Origin: Klebsormidium nitens
Lineage: Eukaryota > Streptophyta > Klebsormidiophyceae > Klebsormidiales > Klebsormidiaceae
Assembly (NCBI GenBank): GCA_000708835.1
Contig: DF236988.1
Span: 644 to 64,643 of the forward strand
Reading direction: 5' to 3'
Length of the DNA stretch: 64,000 nucleotides
In this document: one piece after another, positions 31,201-41,142 of the stretch
Layout of the letters: each line of letters begins with the position of its first letter
Numbering within the stretch: position 1 is the stretch's first letter
Notes under the pieces: generated by a model
Databases searched by the model: none
What the model was told of the DNA's origin: nothing
Seen by the model: only the letters and a program-made list of their open reading frames with translations
Program-made: the position numbers and the translations under genes

Positions 31201-32693
31201 ATGGCGACTTCGGCTCTGCGTTCTGGCTTTTCCTGGGAGCGTCATGTTGCATGATCGTCTTCGTTGCTAAAAGCCCGAACGGTTTTTACTTTTCCCAGGA
31301 TCTTCGGCGGGTTTGGTGTATGTTTTGCAGAACGATTGTTATGAAACATATATACAGCGACTTACCACTTTACGGGTGCTTCGTTCTGCAGGAGTCTCCT
31401 CTGCATCCAGTCGGCGGGTCCAGCCCCCAGCACCCCGTTCCCCGCCCCGGTTTCCCGCCCGCCTCGCCCCCCTTCCACCTCCGCAAAACCCAAAGCCCTG
31501 CCACGGGCCTACCCTCAAGCGCGTCCCCCCCTCACCGCTCCCTCTACAAACTCCCCTCGTTTGTCGATATTCCCAACGATTCAGTCGTCGAACGAGGCCC
31601 CGGAGAAGTTGCTCCACAAACGGGGGCCTGGAGCCGTGCCCGCACAATGCCCCCCGAAAGGACGCGGGACCCGTTCTCCCTGGAGACGATTGGCTCGCGC
31701 AGCCTGCACCCCCCCCGCAAGGCGAGCCCGCAAGTGAACACCTACGACATCTGGGGAACGCACTTCGGGCCCATTGGCAGCCGGCCACCTGGCGCGGCAG
31801 GATTGGACGAGAGCCTCTCCCCGCGGGGGATCCCCCCGGACCAAGACGGCGACCTCTCCAGCCTCTTCGCCCAAAGCGCGTTCGGCGCAAACCCCATCCG
31901 CCCCCCCGGTTCGCAAGCCCCCGGGTCCAACCGCTCGCAAGCGTACCCCAGCCTTTCCCCAGTGAGCTCCCCCCGTTCTGTTCCGGGGGGCACGAACCCC
32001 TTCTCCTCGGCTTTCCCCGGCTTCTCCGTCTTCGCGTCCCAGGCCCCCCCTACCGCAAACGCCTCCTTCTCGGACTCGGTCTGGTCTCGCGCGCCGGCCG
32101 CGTCCGCCGCCAACGTTCCCTTCGGCGCTCTGAGCCAGGTCGCGCGCTCCCCCCCTGCCAGCACATTCCCCGACGCCCCGAGCACCATCTTCGGCCGCAG
32201 CAGCCTTGCCAACTCGACCCCCCGGGCAGCGGACCCCGCAACCCTCTTCCGCGAGTCGTCCCCGAGCTTGTACGCTAACCCACCGCTAACCCGGAACCAA
32301 CATTCCCGGGACCTGAAGGAAAACCTGGAGCCTCGGGGGGGGTCGTTTGGCGGGGGTTCCGGTTACCGGGGAAGTGCGTATGGGAGCCCCCCGGAGCGCG
32401 CGTCCGCGTTTTCCGCTTATTCCAAGCCGTTTGAACCAAGTTCGGGGTCCGTCTTCGGTGCCCGGGCGTTGCCTCCGAGTTCGCTCTGGGGGCCGGACGG
32501 AATTGAGGCCCCGCTGGTGTCGCCGAGGCGGCAGGGGCTTGGCGGCGAGGCTTTCAGGAGGGCCCCGGGCAGAGAACTGGGCGCGACGTCATTGGACGCT
32601 GGCCGACCATTGCAAGAAGGTTCTGATCCACACACAGGAGCGACCGGGCATAACCACGATGGGAGGGGCCACAAGCTCGAGAAACTAGAATAA
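25297..32693 (+). CDS. TMEM131-like transmembrane protein
   Basis: Modelled exons 25297-28155, 28591-30159, 30487-31080 and 31392-32693, all joined in phase 0; 2107 aa. The ATG at 25297 begins a signal peptide (MAALLVFVVLAASFALS). The part from about residue 205 matches the TMEM131/TMEM131L lumenal region with PapD-like beta domains: DWQEVYICEPAAISVEI, FREVTVPPGASVNISLTFLP, MHGWGVPSHLQ, FTHSLVLRNPYAELLRVTEV. A single transmembrane helix lies near 1274-1300 (AIPAAYLWAAGAVFCAVTFA). The cytosolic tail is long, low in complexity and rich in Pro, Ser, Gly and Lys. In animals TMEM131 proteins help collagen secretion through COPII/TRAPP contacts; plant and algal relatives are little characterised. 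Odd: about 180 residues of low-complexity sequence with a second hydrophobic stretch lie between the signal peptide and the conserved part, possibly an unrecognised intron. Confidence 0.85.
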
Positions 32694-33935
32694 GGCCCTG
32701 CGTTTCCATTCTCTGCTCGACGACGAAGAGCAGATTCCGAAGCGCAAGCAAGAGATCAGTCAAATCTTGATCACAGCGCGGGTAGAGTGTATTTAAAAGC
32801 CTGTACTTAAAATTCGGAAGCAGTGGCCTTGAAGAAAAGTCGAGTTGCTATCTACTAGACAATTGAAAGCATTGGATTTTCTGTTGGACGCCCAGTGTAA
32901 CGCAAAGAATGCATCAGCAAGTTTTAAAGCCCGTTTGCATGGCCGGGCCGTCTGCATGCAATGGGTAACATTGCTGCATTCTCTGCACTGATATTGAACA
33001 TGGGCTGCCGGCGCAGCTAGCCCAATCGATTAAAGGAGATCGATCTCTGAGTCCATGCTTACAGTACGTAGGTATGATTGATGCATATTCGAATCTGACT
33101 GAGCATGGTGCTATGTACCTCATGGATACATTACAGTTACGCTGGTCGGGGTGACTTATGGTGAACTTGATCAACGGCTAAGTTAGTATGAGAGTCGACC
33201 AAAGATATATTGCGCGGACTCATGGTGCGATATACGCCCGCGCTACAGCTTTGCAGAAACCGTCGTGATCTGCACTTATACACTCGGTGAATTGCACATG
33301 TGCACCATGTTAGGGTGCGCGTCGACCGAAAAGCTGCAAAAAGCTTTCCAGATTTTCGAGCCAATCAGATGGTTCCGTATGTCCACGTGGTTCGGAAGGT
33401 ACATACCAGAGCAGTAGTTCGGCCTGAAAAGTATCGTACCTCCAACATGGTGGTGCTACAAAGGCAACACTGGAGGCCAAGTAGGTTTTCGGTCGACTCG
33501 CACCCTTATGCATGCATGCAGCCCCGGGACCTCTACTGGAGGCCGAGAGTTGATCCGCTGCTGCAGCACTGCTTGCGCAGAGTCGTACTTGATCCCTGAG
33601 AAAAGAACCAGCAACGGCCCTCTCCTTCTCCAATCCATCCTTACATAGGGTAGGAGATTATCGCTCTGGGCGACCCAGCAATCCCGTAAGCGTTTGTAGC
33701 GACTCCCTCGCAGCTTGTATTGGTCTTGCAAACTCTCTCCGGACTCGCTTCACCGTTACTCAAAAATTACTCTGCACCGAGTATTCCTGAGAAGCGATCC
33801 ACAGACATTTGTCTTATGAGTGACTCAGAACTCTTTAAAAGACTTTTGGAATTCTCTGATGGACCTGTGGGCTTTTTCGCGCTTTAGCGACCCTGCTTCT
33901 ATCAGCATCTCTCTATCGGCCGCCTCGCTAGCCCA
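32694..33935. other. Intergenic, no supported gene
   Basis: 3' flanks of the TMEM131-like gene and of the first membrane-protein copy. Short ORFs at 33300-33730 on both strands have no recognisable features. Confidence 0.4.
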
Positions 33936-35594
33936 TTATTCAACATCATCGCCGCTCGCTTCTGAATCTTCCTCCTCAGGTGCTACGGCTGCTTTCTCAC
34001 TCAGCCAACATAGGGTCACCCAGACCAGATAGACTGTTCCAATCAGAAGTGCGGTGACGATGATCAAGATCGACTCCCCAAAAGCCACATTCAAGTAGAC
34101 ACAAAATCCTTTGGGCTCCCCAACCGGATCCTGCCATCCTGACTCCCCTGCAGGTGACCTCCCGCCGTATGGCTCCCACAATTGCGGGCAACTGGTGTCA
34201 AAGTGACCAACGTAGAAGTTAAGCACGCTGGTTTGACACAGGCGCAGAACCAGGTTTCTTCCGTCTGGCCTGGAAGCCAGGAACTGGTTCAGCCCCTGAG
34301 AGGGGTCAGGGAGAGCAACCGGGCCCACTCGAGTGTGCCAGGTGTCTCGAACCGTGCACCTTATTGCTCGGGGCGTCGCATGAGCAGCCCAAAGAGCAAA
34401 GATAGAAAAGACGGCCACGAAACACATTTTCCAAGGAGGAGAGCCATTCGCTCCGCCAACGTTTCCCGCCTTTCTCCGTCAGAATTTTGGTTTCCATTCC
34501 CCTTTTCTGCGTCTGAAATACAAGCCGTCCCTGCCTCAGCCTGCGACGAACTCGAACGTGCCGCAGGCTCCACACTGAAGCTTGTCTTCCCCGGAGAAGG
34601 AGCTTCTTCCGGCACATAGCCCACGCACCCTTGGCAGCATAACACCACGAGGAACACTACAATGAATGCCAATACGGAGCTCCAGATTGTGAGGCTGAGA
34701 AAGTCCACTAGAGCCAGCCCCTTATGGTCCCACACTGAGGCGCTCTGGTGGTGCGTGTTATAGATTCTTGGGGGGGGTGCCTCGCAGGCGTTATAACCGG
34801 GAACTTGCACCTGGTAAAAGTCGTAGCTGGGTCCCGGTGTCAGGGACGCGCACTTAATTACCTGGAGAGACAAAAACAAAGTGATGAATATGCTGGAACA
34901 ACAGACGCACACCTGATCGCCTGGAGGGGCAGAAACTGAAGTTATGAGTATCCTGAAACCCACCATTGCAAAGCAATCGGAGGAATCAGCACGGACTCTT
35001 TGTGGACCAACCTGCAGTCTTTTACATGTGATCTGTGAGACACGGCTACCGATTCAAGTTACTTAAACCCTGGGGGTCGAGTAAACCTCTGAGCAGTCCC
35101 CCCATGCCAGGCTCGTGCCAAGCGCTCTTCATACTGGAGAAGCTAGCCGTTAGTCACCGCCAAAGCAGCGAGAATAGTGGTAACTCCCATTTTACCTGGG
35201 AGCCATCTCACTAAAGATGTGAGTTATCCGTGCAAACAAACAACAAATCCTAATCAACAGATCACGCGCTCCGCACTCGAGCTCAATCTAATTAACAAAC
35301 CAACCCTTAGCCCGTCTCCCGGGCGTTTATTCAAAGTTGAACGGTGAAATGGGAGTTACCAGAGTGCAGCGAGAAAAGCGTCGCACTTGCTCACCTGGAG
35401 GGGTACTGCCCGGGTTTGTTCACCGAGCGCCGGGTTGGTCCAGTTGGAGGCGTGGCGAGCAGGAACGCGTTCACCAGGGACGGCTCGGGGAGAGAGAGGA
35501 AGGGCTCACTGGCGCCTTGGGCTAAAGTGGCGCAGAGGAAACATGCAGAGAGGAGCGCCATCAGCCGACGCTGCTGAGTGACTGGGGGCGCCAT
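33936..35594 (-). pseudogene. Membrane-protein family, copy A (decayed)
   Basis: Same family as the two downstream copies. It has a signal peptide and ectodomain start (GASEPFLSLPEPSLVNAFLL, ATG at 35594), VIKCASLTPGPSYDFYQVQV, a first membrane helix, LPDPSQGLNQFLAS with VLNFYVGHFDTSCPQL, and a final helix. Breaks: compared with copies B and C, one base is lost just after NAFLLA and more bases before the CTCCAG, so exon 1 ends out of phase with the VIKC exon. A second shift near 34410-34430 moves the frame just before the second membrane helix. Between 35394 and 34861 lies about 530 bases absent from B and C, bounded by CTCCAG|GT on both sides and containing a MITE-like insertion. The C-terminal tail (acidic EEEDSEASGDDVE) differs from B and C. 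Expression as a truncated product is possible. Confidence 0.75.
35175..35365. mobile_element. MITE-like insertion in copy A
   Basis: A 191-base segment is flanked by identical 10-base direct repeats GCAGCGAGAA (35165-35174 and 35366-35375). It carries terminal inverted repeats of about 19 bases (TGGTAACTCCCATTTTACC at 35178-35196 against 35343-35361, one mismatch). A 9-11-base duplication is typical of Mutator-like elements. No ORF. Its interior shares AGATCAC(G/C)CGCTCCGCAC with the element at 38526-38702. Confidence 0.75.
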
Positions 35595-37387
35595 CTTGGG
35601 AGATGTGTGTGTGCAGCACAGCGCTTCTCTATCGGCCTCAGCTGAATCATTCAGTGAATGCGGACATATTGAAGGTGACTTTTATTGCTAGCTGGAACGT
35701 TGCGCACGCGCGGCTGCCACGGCGAGGTTTCAAGCCCGAGCAGGCAGGGCTTCAAGGGTTTAAGCTATGAGGGCGGCCGCGGCCGCCCAGCACTTTAAGA
35801 TTCGAATCAATGATGATGATGACGCGGCCGTCGCGTCCGGCTGGCGGCACAGGCGGCCGCGCCAGGTAAGCGGCCGCGTCAACTTCGCGAACCGCCCCGA
35901 CGATGGCCAGAAAATCCACTGTGACTTACTGTAGCATGTCTCGGCAGACTGTGATTACCCTGACAGGTTGATCATAATAGAAAGATCGTGAACAGTAAGC
36001 GAGCAATCCTCCGTGCCTACAACTTCGGCGTGAGAGCTCCTGGTACTGTGTTTCGTTGACGTCGCGCTTGTAAGGGGGGCCAGCAGCGACGCTGCGAATA
36101 CAATAAGTTCATCTGCACTCGTTCAAGCACAAACCAAAGCATGCCTCGAGTGCGAAGGTGGATCCGCAATCGGTTTCGTCAATGCGTCTGCCGTAGGTCT
36201 TACGCATTCGATTAGAACGTTATCCCAAAAACAAATAGATTGTGCAGCGCTGTTGGTGTCAAAGGTTTCAAAGATTAGTCTCTCACGTCCACACCAAGCA
36301 ACAGCTGGCGTCTTCATAAAGACCTGAGCCCGCGAATTGTTCTACTTGCGCTTGAAGAAGGCGTAGGGGGACCGACCGGTCTCCTGACCTCACATGGCGA
36401 CCATATACTGATCACTCTGCGCTTGTGTCGCCAAGAGGCCCAGGTGGTGGTGACATTACCCGAGCTCTTATACCTGACCGGTGCTGACGTTTCGGGCCGG
36501 CCCGGTGTGACGTCCTCTTTAAGGACAAAGAGGACGTGCTCTTCCTTCGCGGCTACTTTCGAAAGGTCACCCTTTTTGCGTCTCCTCTCCCTTGCCATAT
36601 CGAGAAGCCAGGCACTCTGACAAAATTCATGCCTCGCGGACTAGAGCGTTCAGCTTCAAGCGAGTTACGAGTATGGAGACACGCCCGAAGGCTCACGACG
36701 TCCATGAGAACCATGTGAAGAATTAACATCGTGGTTCAGATCGCAAATGCTTTTAGTTGAATCCTCAAAAGCAAGCATTTGACCTGACTCGCAAAGGCAC
36801 AACGGCAGCTTACTTGCTTTCACAGCCTGCAGTCCTGTTTTGGACATAAGTTAACTGGAAAGAAAGACGGCACTTGTCTTACAATATCAGGGCGGTAGTG
36901 AATATGAACGGATTGATTGAGCATGTGAGCACCATATGGAAGGCAAAGGTATTTTCAGAGTTACGATACGGCGCGATTAGCATACAAAATACCCACTCTC
37001 CGAAAGCCAGATTCTTTTTAAGTGTACGTGCCGATGGCAAGATCATGAGAACGTGAAATGCACGCGAGCTCAAAGCAAATTAGTCTGCGGAAACTTGCAT
37101 AGCCCATGTCATACTTTACCGTTATGTACCTTGTTGTAGCACTTTGGTGAATATGAGTCATCATGAATGCAATAGCTGCCCTTTGGTGCTCTCTAAAAGC
37201 TGTGCTTTGCAGAATTCTCTCAATTCAGAGCCCTGTCCTGTCTTATTCTGTAACGGCCGACTGTATTGTTTGCCTTTCTAACCCAGCTGACTCTGGGGCC
37301 CTTGTTCGACTGATACGTACTTAGGACTTTTGAAATTAGCTACTCAAGTAGTGTGACCTCCTCTTCCAGAACCTTCTATACGGATCT
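35595..37387. other. Spacer between copies A and B
   Basis: Upstream side of copy A includes a cluster of GCGGCCGC-type palindromes (35770-35875). A stretch at 36330-36640 has overlapping open frames on both strands with no stable match; it may be a gene remnant. Nothing else is supported. Confidence 0.4.
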
Positions 37388-38479
37388 TTATGCACCGGTA
37401 GCCCGGGTTCGAGTGAGGAGCTGCCCCACCTTTGCGGGGAAAGCAAGCAGATAAAGAAAGATAACAATAGGTCCGGCACACGAGAGCTTCACATACGAAC
37501 AAAAGAAACTTTCGATTTTTCTCTCTCGTTCGGAATCCATCGGCCAACGCCCAGCGTACGGATTCCCCAGTTGAGCACGGCTGGTGTTAAGCTGACCCAC
37601 GTAGAAGTTGAGCGTGTCCGTTTGACACACTTTGAGAGTGAGGTTCCGCGGTCCACCGTTTGCAGTGGTCAGAAACTGGTTCAGCCCCTCAGATGGGTCG
37701 GGAAGACCGACCGGGCCATCGAGACCTCTCCAAGTCCTTGAAGTAAAGCATTTGCTTGCCCGGGGTGTGGCCAGCCCGGCCAAAACCGCTGGTATGAAGG
37801 CCACCGCGAAAGCTAGTAAGATTCTCTTCGAAAGCATTGTAGGGTTTCCTCGCTCGTCGCGTAAGGCGTCCCAGACAACTTTTTTCCAATCAGTTGCTGG
37901 ATCTACTGTTTCCGAACCTATCGAAGCATTGCAAGGCGCTTCGGATGAGGATGTGCTCACAGCCTGAAGTTCCACATGCCCTTCACTTGCCTTCTTGACG
38001 TCTTGGACAAGGCGGATAATGGAGTAGGGGATACCGAACCCAAGCAGGACAAGAAACGTGATGAAAACCGTAAGACTAACAAACGCAACAAGAAATGTCG
38101 TCACTGGGTGGCCCCAGACCTTATACTCCTGGTGGTGCGTGGAAAAAACTCTAGGGGGGGGTCTCTCGCAGGCTTGGGTGGGAGGCTGAATCTGGTAAAA
38201 GTCGTAGCTAAGCCCCCCTGGCGGCGTGAGAGACGCGCATTTGATCACCTGGAGAGGCGCCGGTCCAGTCTGCCCCGGGGTTTGTTCACCGAGCACAGGG
38301 TTTGTCCAGTTGGAGGCGTTGGCAAGCAGGAACGCGTTCAGGGATGGCTCGGGGACAGCCAAGCAGCCCTCGCTGGCGCCTTGACCAAATTGGGGAGCGT
38401 AGCTGATTAGGAGAAAAAGCAGCCAGCTTAGGTACGACATGAAGGACAAAAGAGGCACCATAGCGTGCGGTAGCGCCAA
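37388..38479 (-). CDS. Membrane-protein family, copy B (duplicated ectodomain)
   Basis: Intronless ORF of 363 aa. Layout: signal peptide to about residue 34 (hydrophobic WLLFLLISYAP); ectodomain 1 with VPEPSLNAFLLANASNWTNP and IKCASLTPPGGLSYDFYQIQ; membrane helix about 125-157; cytosolic linker of about 70 residues; second helix (ILLAFAVAFIPAVLAGLA); ectodomain 2 with LPDPSEGLNQFLTTANGG and VCQTDTLNFYVGQLNTS; third helix (IVIFLYLLAF) and a short basic tail. The two ectodomains are diverged repeats of one unit and would face the same side. Sequons NAS, NWT, NLT and NTS support an extracellular or lumenal location. About 65-70% identical to copy C by eye in the conserved blocks. No known family recognised; a receptor, adhesion or wall-associated role is only a guess. 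A MITE lies 47 bases before the ATG. Confidence 0.75.
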   Translation of the reverse strand: MALPHAMVPLLSFMSYLSWLLFLLISYAPQFGQGASEGCLAVPEPSLNAFLLANASNWTNPVLGEQTPGQTGPAPLQVIKCASLTPPGGLSYDFYQIQPPTQACERPPPRVFSTHHQEYKVWGHPVTTFLVAFVSLTVFITFLVLLGFGIPYSIIRLVQDVKKASEGHVELQAVSTSSSEAPCNASIGSETVDPATDWKKVVWDALRDERGNPTMLSKRILLAFAVAFIPAVLAGLATPRASKCFTSRTWRGLDGPVGLPDPSEGLNQFLTTANGGPRNLTLKVCQTDTLNFYVGQLNTSRAQLGNPYAGRWPMDSERERKIESFFCSYVKLSCAGPIVIFLYLLAFPAKVGQLLTRTRATGA

Positions 38480-38525
38480 CGTTGGGAGTTCCTGCCTTGA
38501 TTATCTTGAGGAGCCTTTTTAGGGG

Positions 38526-38702
38526 TATTTCTCGATCCAGTGAACAGCAAGCCCAGTGAACAGTAAGCATTTTGGGGTTACTAAAAACCCTAACCTAGAA
38601 GATCACCCGCTCCGCACCCGTACCCACCCTAACCCCCTGACTAACCCTACCCGTCTCCGTTACTGTTCACCGGCTGTTACTGTTCACTACATCGATCGGG
38701 AT
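38526..38702. mobile_element. MITE-like insertion upstream of copy B
   Basis: A 177-base segment is flanked by identical 10-base direct repeats TTTTTAGGGG (38516-38525 and 38703-38712). Its long imperfect inverted ends (38531-38566 against 38660-38699) each contain AGTGAACAG twice. No ORF. The interior has several CCCTAAC motifs and shares a block with the element in copy A. It ends 47 bases before the start codon of copy B, so it probably forms part of that gene's 5' leader or promoter. Confidence 0.75.
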
Positions 38703-38712
38703 TTTTTAGGGG

Positions 38713-40095
38713 AGTTTGTCCGTACTTCCAGAGGCGGCCGTTCAGTCCAAAGCGCCCGGCTCTCGCGTGCTGAGCGGCCGCGGCCGCGCCACTGCCGGGC
38801 AGGTTCAGGGTTTGGGAAATGGTTCCCCGGACTTCGCTGCGCGCCTAACCCGCGGCCGCCGCGCCATGGCGAGGACGGCCAGTACCAAAAACGAAACAGG
38901 CCGATCTGAGAGCCCGTTCTAAACTCTCCGCAGGTGAATCACGCAAAGACAGCGCAGCCAAAACGCGCTATTCAAGTTTCTGACATCCACCTGCTTGAGG
39001 ATCCGCGAAAGTAGCGAGTTTCTACTATGTATGCCGACGCAATCTTATCTTTGCGAAGCTCCGTCCCCCCGCGAATCACCGCGGGTGGAGAAATAGAAAA
39101 CTTGGTGCACATTGATGATCTTCGTCCAAGTACGTTGCCTTTCACCTGATCTCGAGCAATCAAACTGTTTCGGAGAATCCGAAGCAGTAGCCCAAAACCA
39201 GTCAAACAAGCTGCTCACAATATCCTTCGACAAGTCAGAAAGAAATATCAATTTGTCTTACCGCGGAGAAGCCCAAATGCTCTCAAAAAAGAAGGCTGTC
39301 TCGGGGCCGCTTCCACCGACTTTCACTGTCGCACTTTGCTCCTTGACTTAGCAATGCTTTACGGAGAAGGTTTACGGCGCATAATTAGTACATGATGAAG
39401 GACACGGTTAAAGGCTCACGATACGCACAGAAACATTGTAGAGATCTACGCTCGTGCTTCTACTGGAACTGCTCATGGGCTGGATTAGGTTCAAGCGTTC
39501 ATTCTGCAAACTCAGCACGACAGCCGACTCCTTTCGATTGAATCACAACCCATTCTTTCATTACGGTTCCTGTCTGGGCTATGAAGATGATAGTGGCATT
39601 GTTCATGGCGCCGTTGGCAGTCTCAGTAATCAAAGGACTACTCTAATTCCGTTACAACTTGTGAGACATACGTGTGAACTGAGAAGCCCAGACTTCTGAA
39701 TACATGCGAGCACGCACATCACTCGCGAAATGCATTGTCCATTTATTTTACGTAACCAGGCCCGTTTCAGGCGGTGCAGATGTTCATTTTCATAGGATCT
39801 TTTACAGGAGCCCGAGTCGCATATACTTTCTGGATGAGTTGTTGCCTTCATGCGTCCTTTGCAAGACTAAATTCTGATCCTGAGAGATCATTTTAAGCTC
39901 CCGTCTCATCTCTTTATCTTTGACGAGTGGACTGCACTTTCGAACTTCTGTCTCATAACGTTGAACTAAAGCGAGACCCTTGTTGACTGATACTATCAAA
40001 GAGAACTCTTTTAAACTTGGACCTTGCTAATCAGCTGTGCGCATTCTCGGCTCCCCTTTCCAGGTCCGTCTCGGCGGAAGCACCATGAGCCCGGT
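38713..40095. other. Spacer between copies B and C
   Basis: GCGGCCGC palindromes at 38777-38865 upstream of copy B. The rest holds only short ORFs without features. Confidence 0.4.
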
Positions 40096-41142
40096 TTAAA
40101 AGACTCCGGGGCTTCGCCATTTTATGATAAGAATCGAAGCTACAAATGCCAGGACAAAGGGAGTCTCATCGCGCGAGAGCGTCACGTAGTTACGAAAGGA
40201 ACTTACAATATCTCCTTCCCGCTCGTACTCAATTGGCCAACGTCCACCGTACGGGTCTCCCAACTGAGCACAGCTGGTGTCAAGCTGGCCCACATAAAAG
40301 TTGAGGGTCGCCGTTTGACACGGTTTCAGACTAACGCTCTGCAGTCCAACGTTCTGTCCGACGTCCAGTCCCATGTTTGCAGATTGCAAAAACTGGTTCA
40401 GCCCCTCAGATGGGTCGGGGAGACCAACCGGGCCGTCGAGGGCAGTCCAAGTCCTTGAGGTGAAGCATTCTCTCGCAGGGCGTGTGAACCGCGCAGCCAG
40501 AATAGCGGGAACAAGCGTCGCGGCGAACCCCAGTAGGAGAATCTTCCGGAGCGGTGTAGGTTTTACATGCTCGTCGCCGCATAGATCCCTCTCCCCTCCA
40601 GTCTCCAAAGCTGATGAGTCCCCCGCTGAACAAGCACCGGCAGGCTCTTTGCTGACGGGTTGAAGCTCCACATGCCGAGCTTCGTTAACGGTGTCGTGAA
40701 CCACGAAATATATGATGTATGGTATGGCCAATCCAACCACGACAAGAAACGAGCTGAACATCGTGAGACAAAAGAACGCAAGCAGGGATGTCGTCACAGG
40801 GTGGCCCCAAACCTCATACTCCTGGTGGTGCGTGGAAAACACTCTTGGGGGGGGTCTTTCGCAGGCGTAGCTGGGGGGCTGAACCTGATAAAGGTAATAG
40901 CTAAGCCCCCCCGGGGGCGTGAGAGACGCGCATTTGATCACCTGAAGAGGCGCCACTCCATTTTGCCTCGGGTTTTGTTTACCGAGCACCGGGTTTGTCC
41001 AGTTTGAGCAGTTGGCCAGCAGGAACTCGTTCACCAGGGTTGGCTCGGGGAGACACAGGAAGGGCTCGCTGGCGCCTTGAGCACCTAAGATTGTGCTGCA
41101 GGCTATGAAAACGAGCCATGTAGAGAGCTTGAGCGTCGCCAT
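40096..41142 (-). CDS. Membrane-protein family, copy C (duplicated ectodomain)
   Basis: Intronless ORF of 348 aa with the same plan as copy B. Signal peptide (STWLVFIACSTILGAQG); ectodomain 1 (LPEPTLVNEFLLANCSNWTN, VIKCASLTPPGGLSYYLYQV); helix about 118-148; cytosolic linker; second helix (ILLLGFAATLVPAILAA); ectodomain 2 (LPDPSEGLNQFLQSANMG, PCQTATLNFYVGQLDTSCAQ, PYGGRWP); final hydrophobic stretch (TPFVLAFVASILIIKW). Two extra cysteines relative to copy B (ANCSN, DTSCAQ), one in each ectodomain repeat, could pair. The coding sequence passes through CTCCAG|GTGATC without interruption at the place where copy A has about 530 extra bases. Function unknown. Tandem arrangement with A and B shows local duplication, and sequence divergence suggests it is not very recent. 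Confidence 0.75.
   Translation of the reverse strand: MATLKLSTWLVFIACSTILGAQGASEPFLCLPEPTLVNEFLLANCSNWTNPVLGKQNPRQNGVAPLQVIKCASLTPPGGLSYYLYQVQPPSYACERPPPRVFSTHHQEYEVWGHPVTTSLLAFFCLTMFSSFLVVVGLAIPYIIYFVVHDTVNEARHVELQPVSKEPAGACSAGDSSALETGGERDLCGDEHVKPTPLRKILLLGFAATLVPAILAARFTRPARECFTSRTWTALDGPVGLPDPSEGLNQFLQSANMGLDVGQNVGLQSVSLKPCQTATLNFYVGQLDTSCAQLGDPYGGRWPIEYEREGDIVSSFRNYVTLSRDETPFVLAFVASILIIKWRSPGVF

Noticed and set aside
36314-36718. Overlapping ORFs on both strands
   Set aside because: Frames look locally protein-like (for example FKDKEDVLFLRGYFRK) but change frame and match nothing I can name; kept only as a possible remnant in the spacer note.
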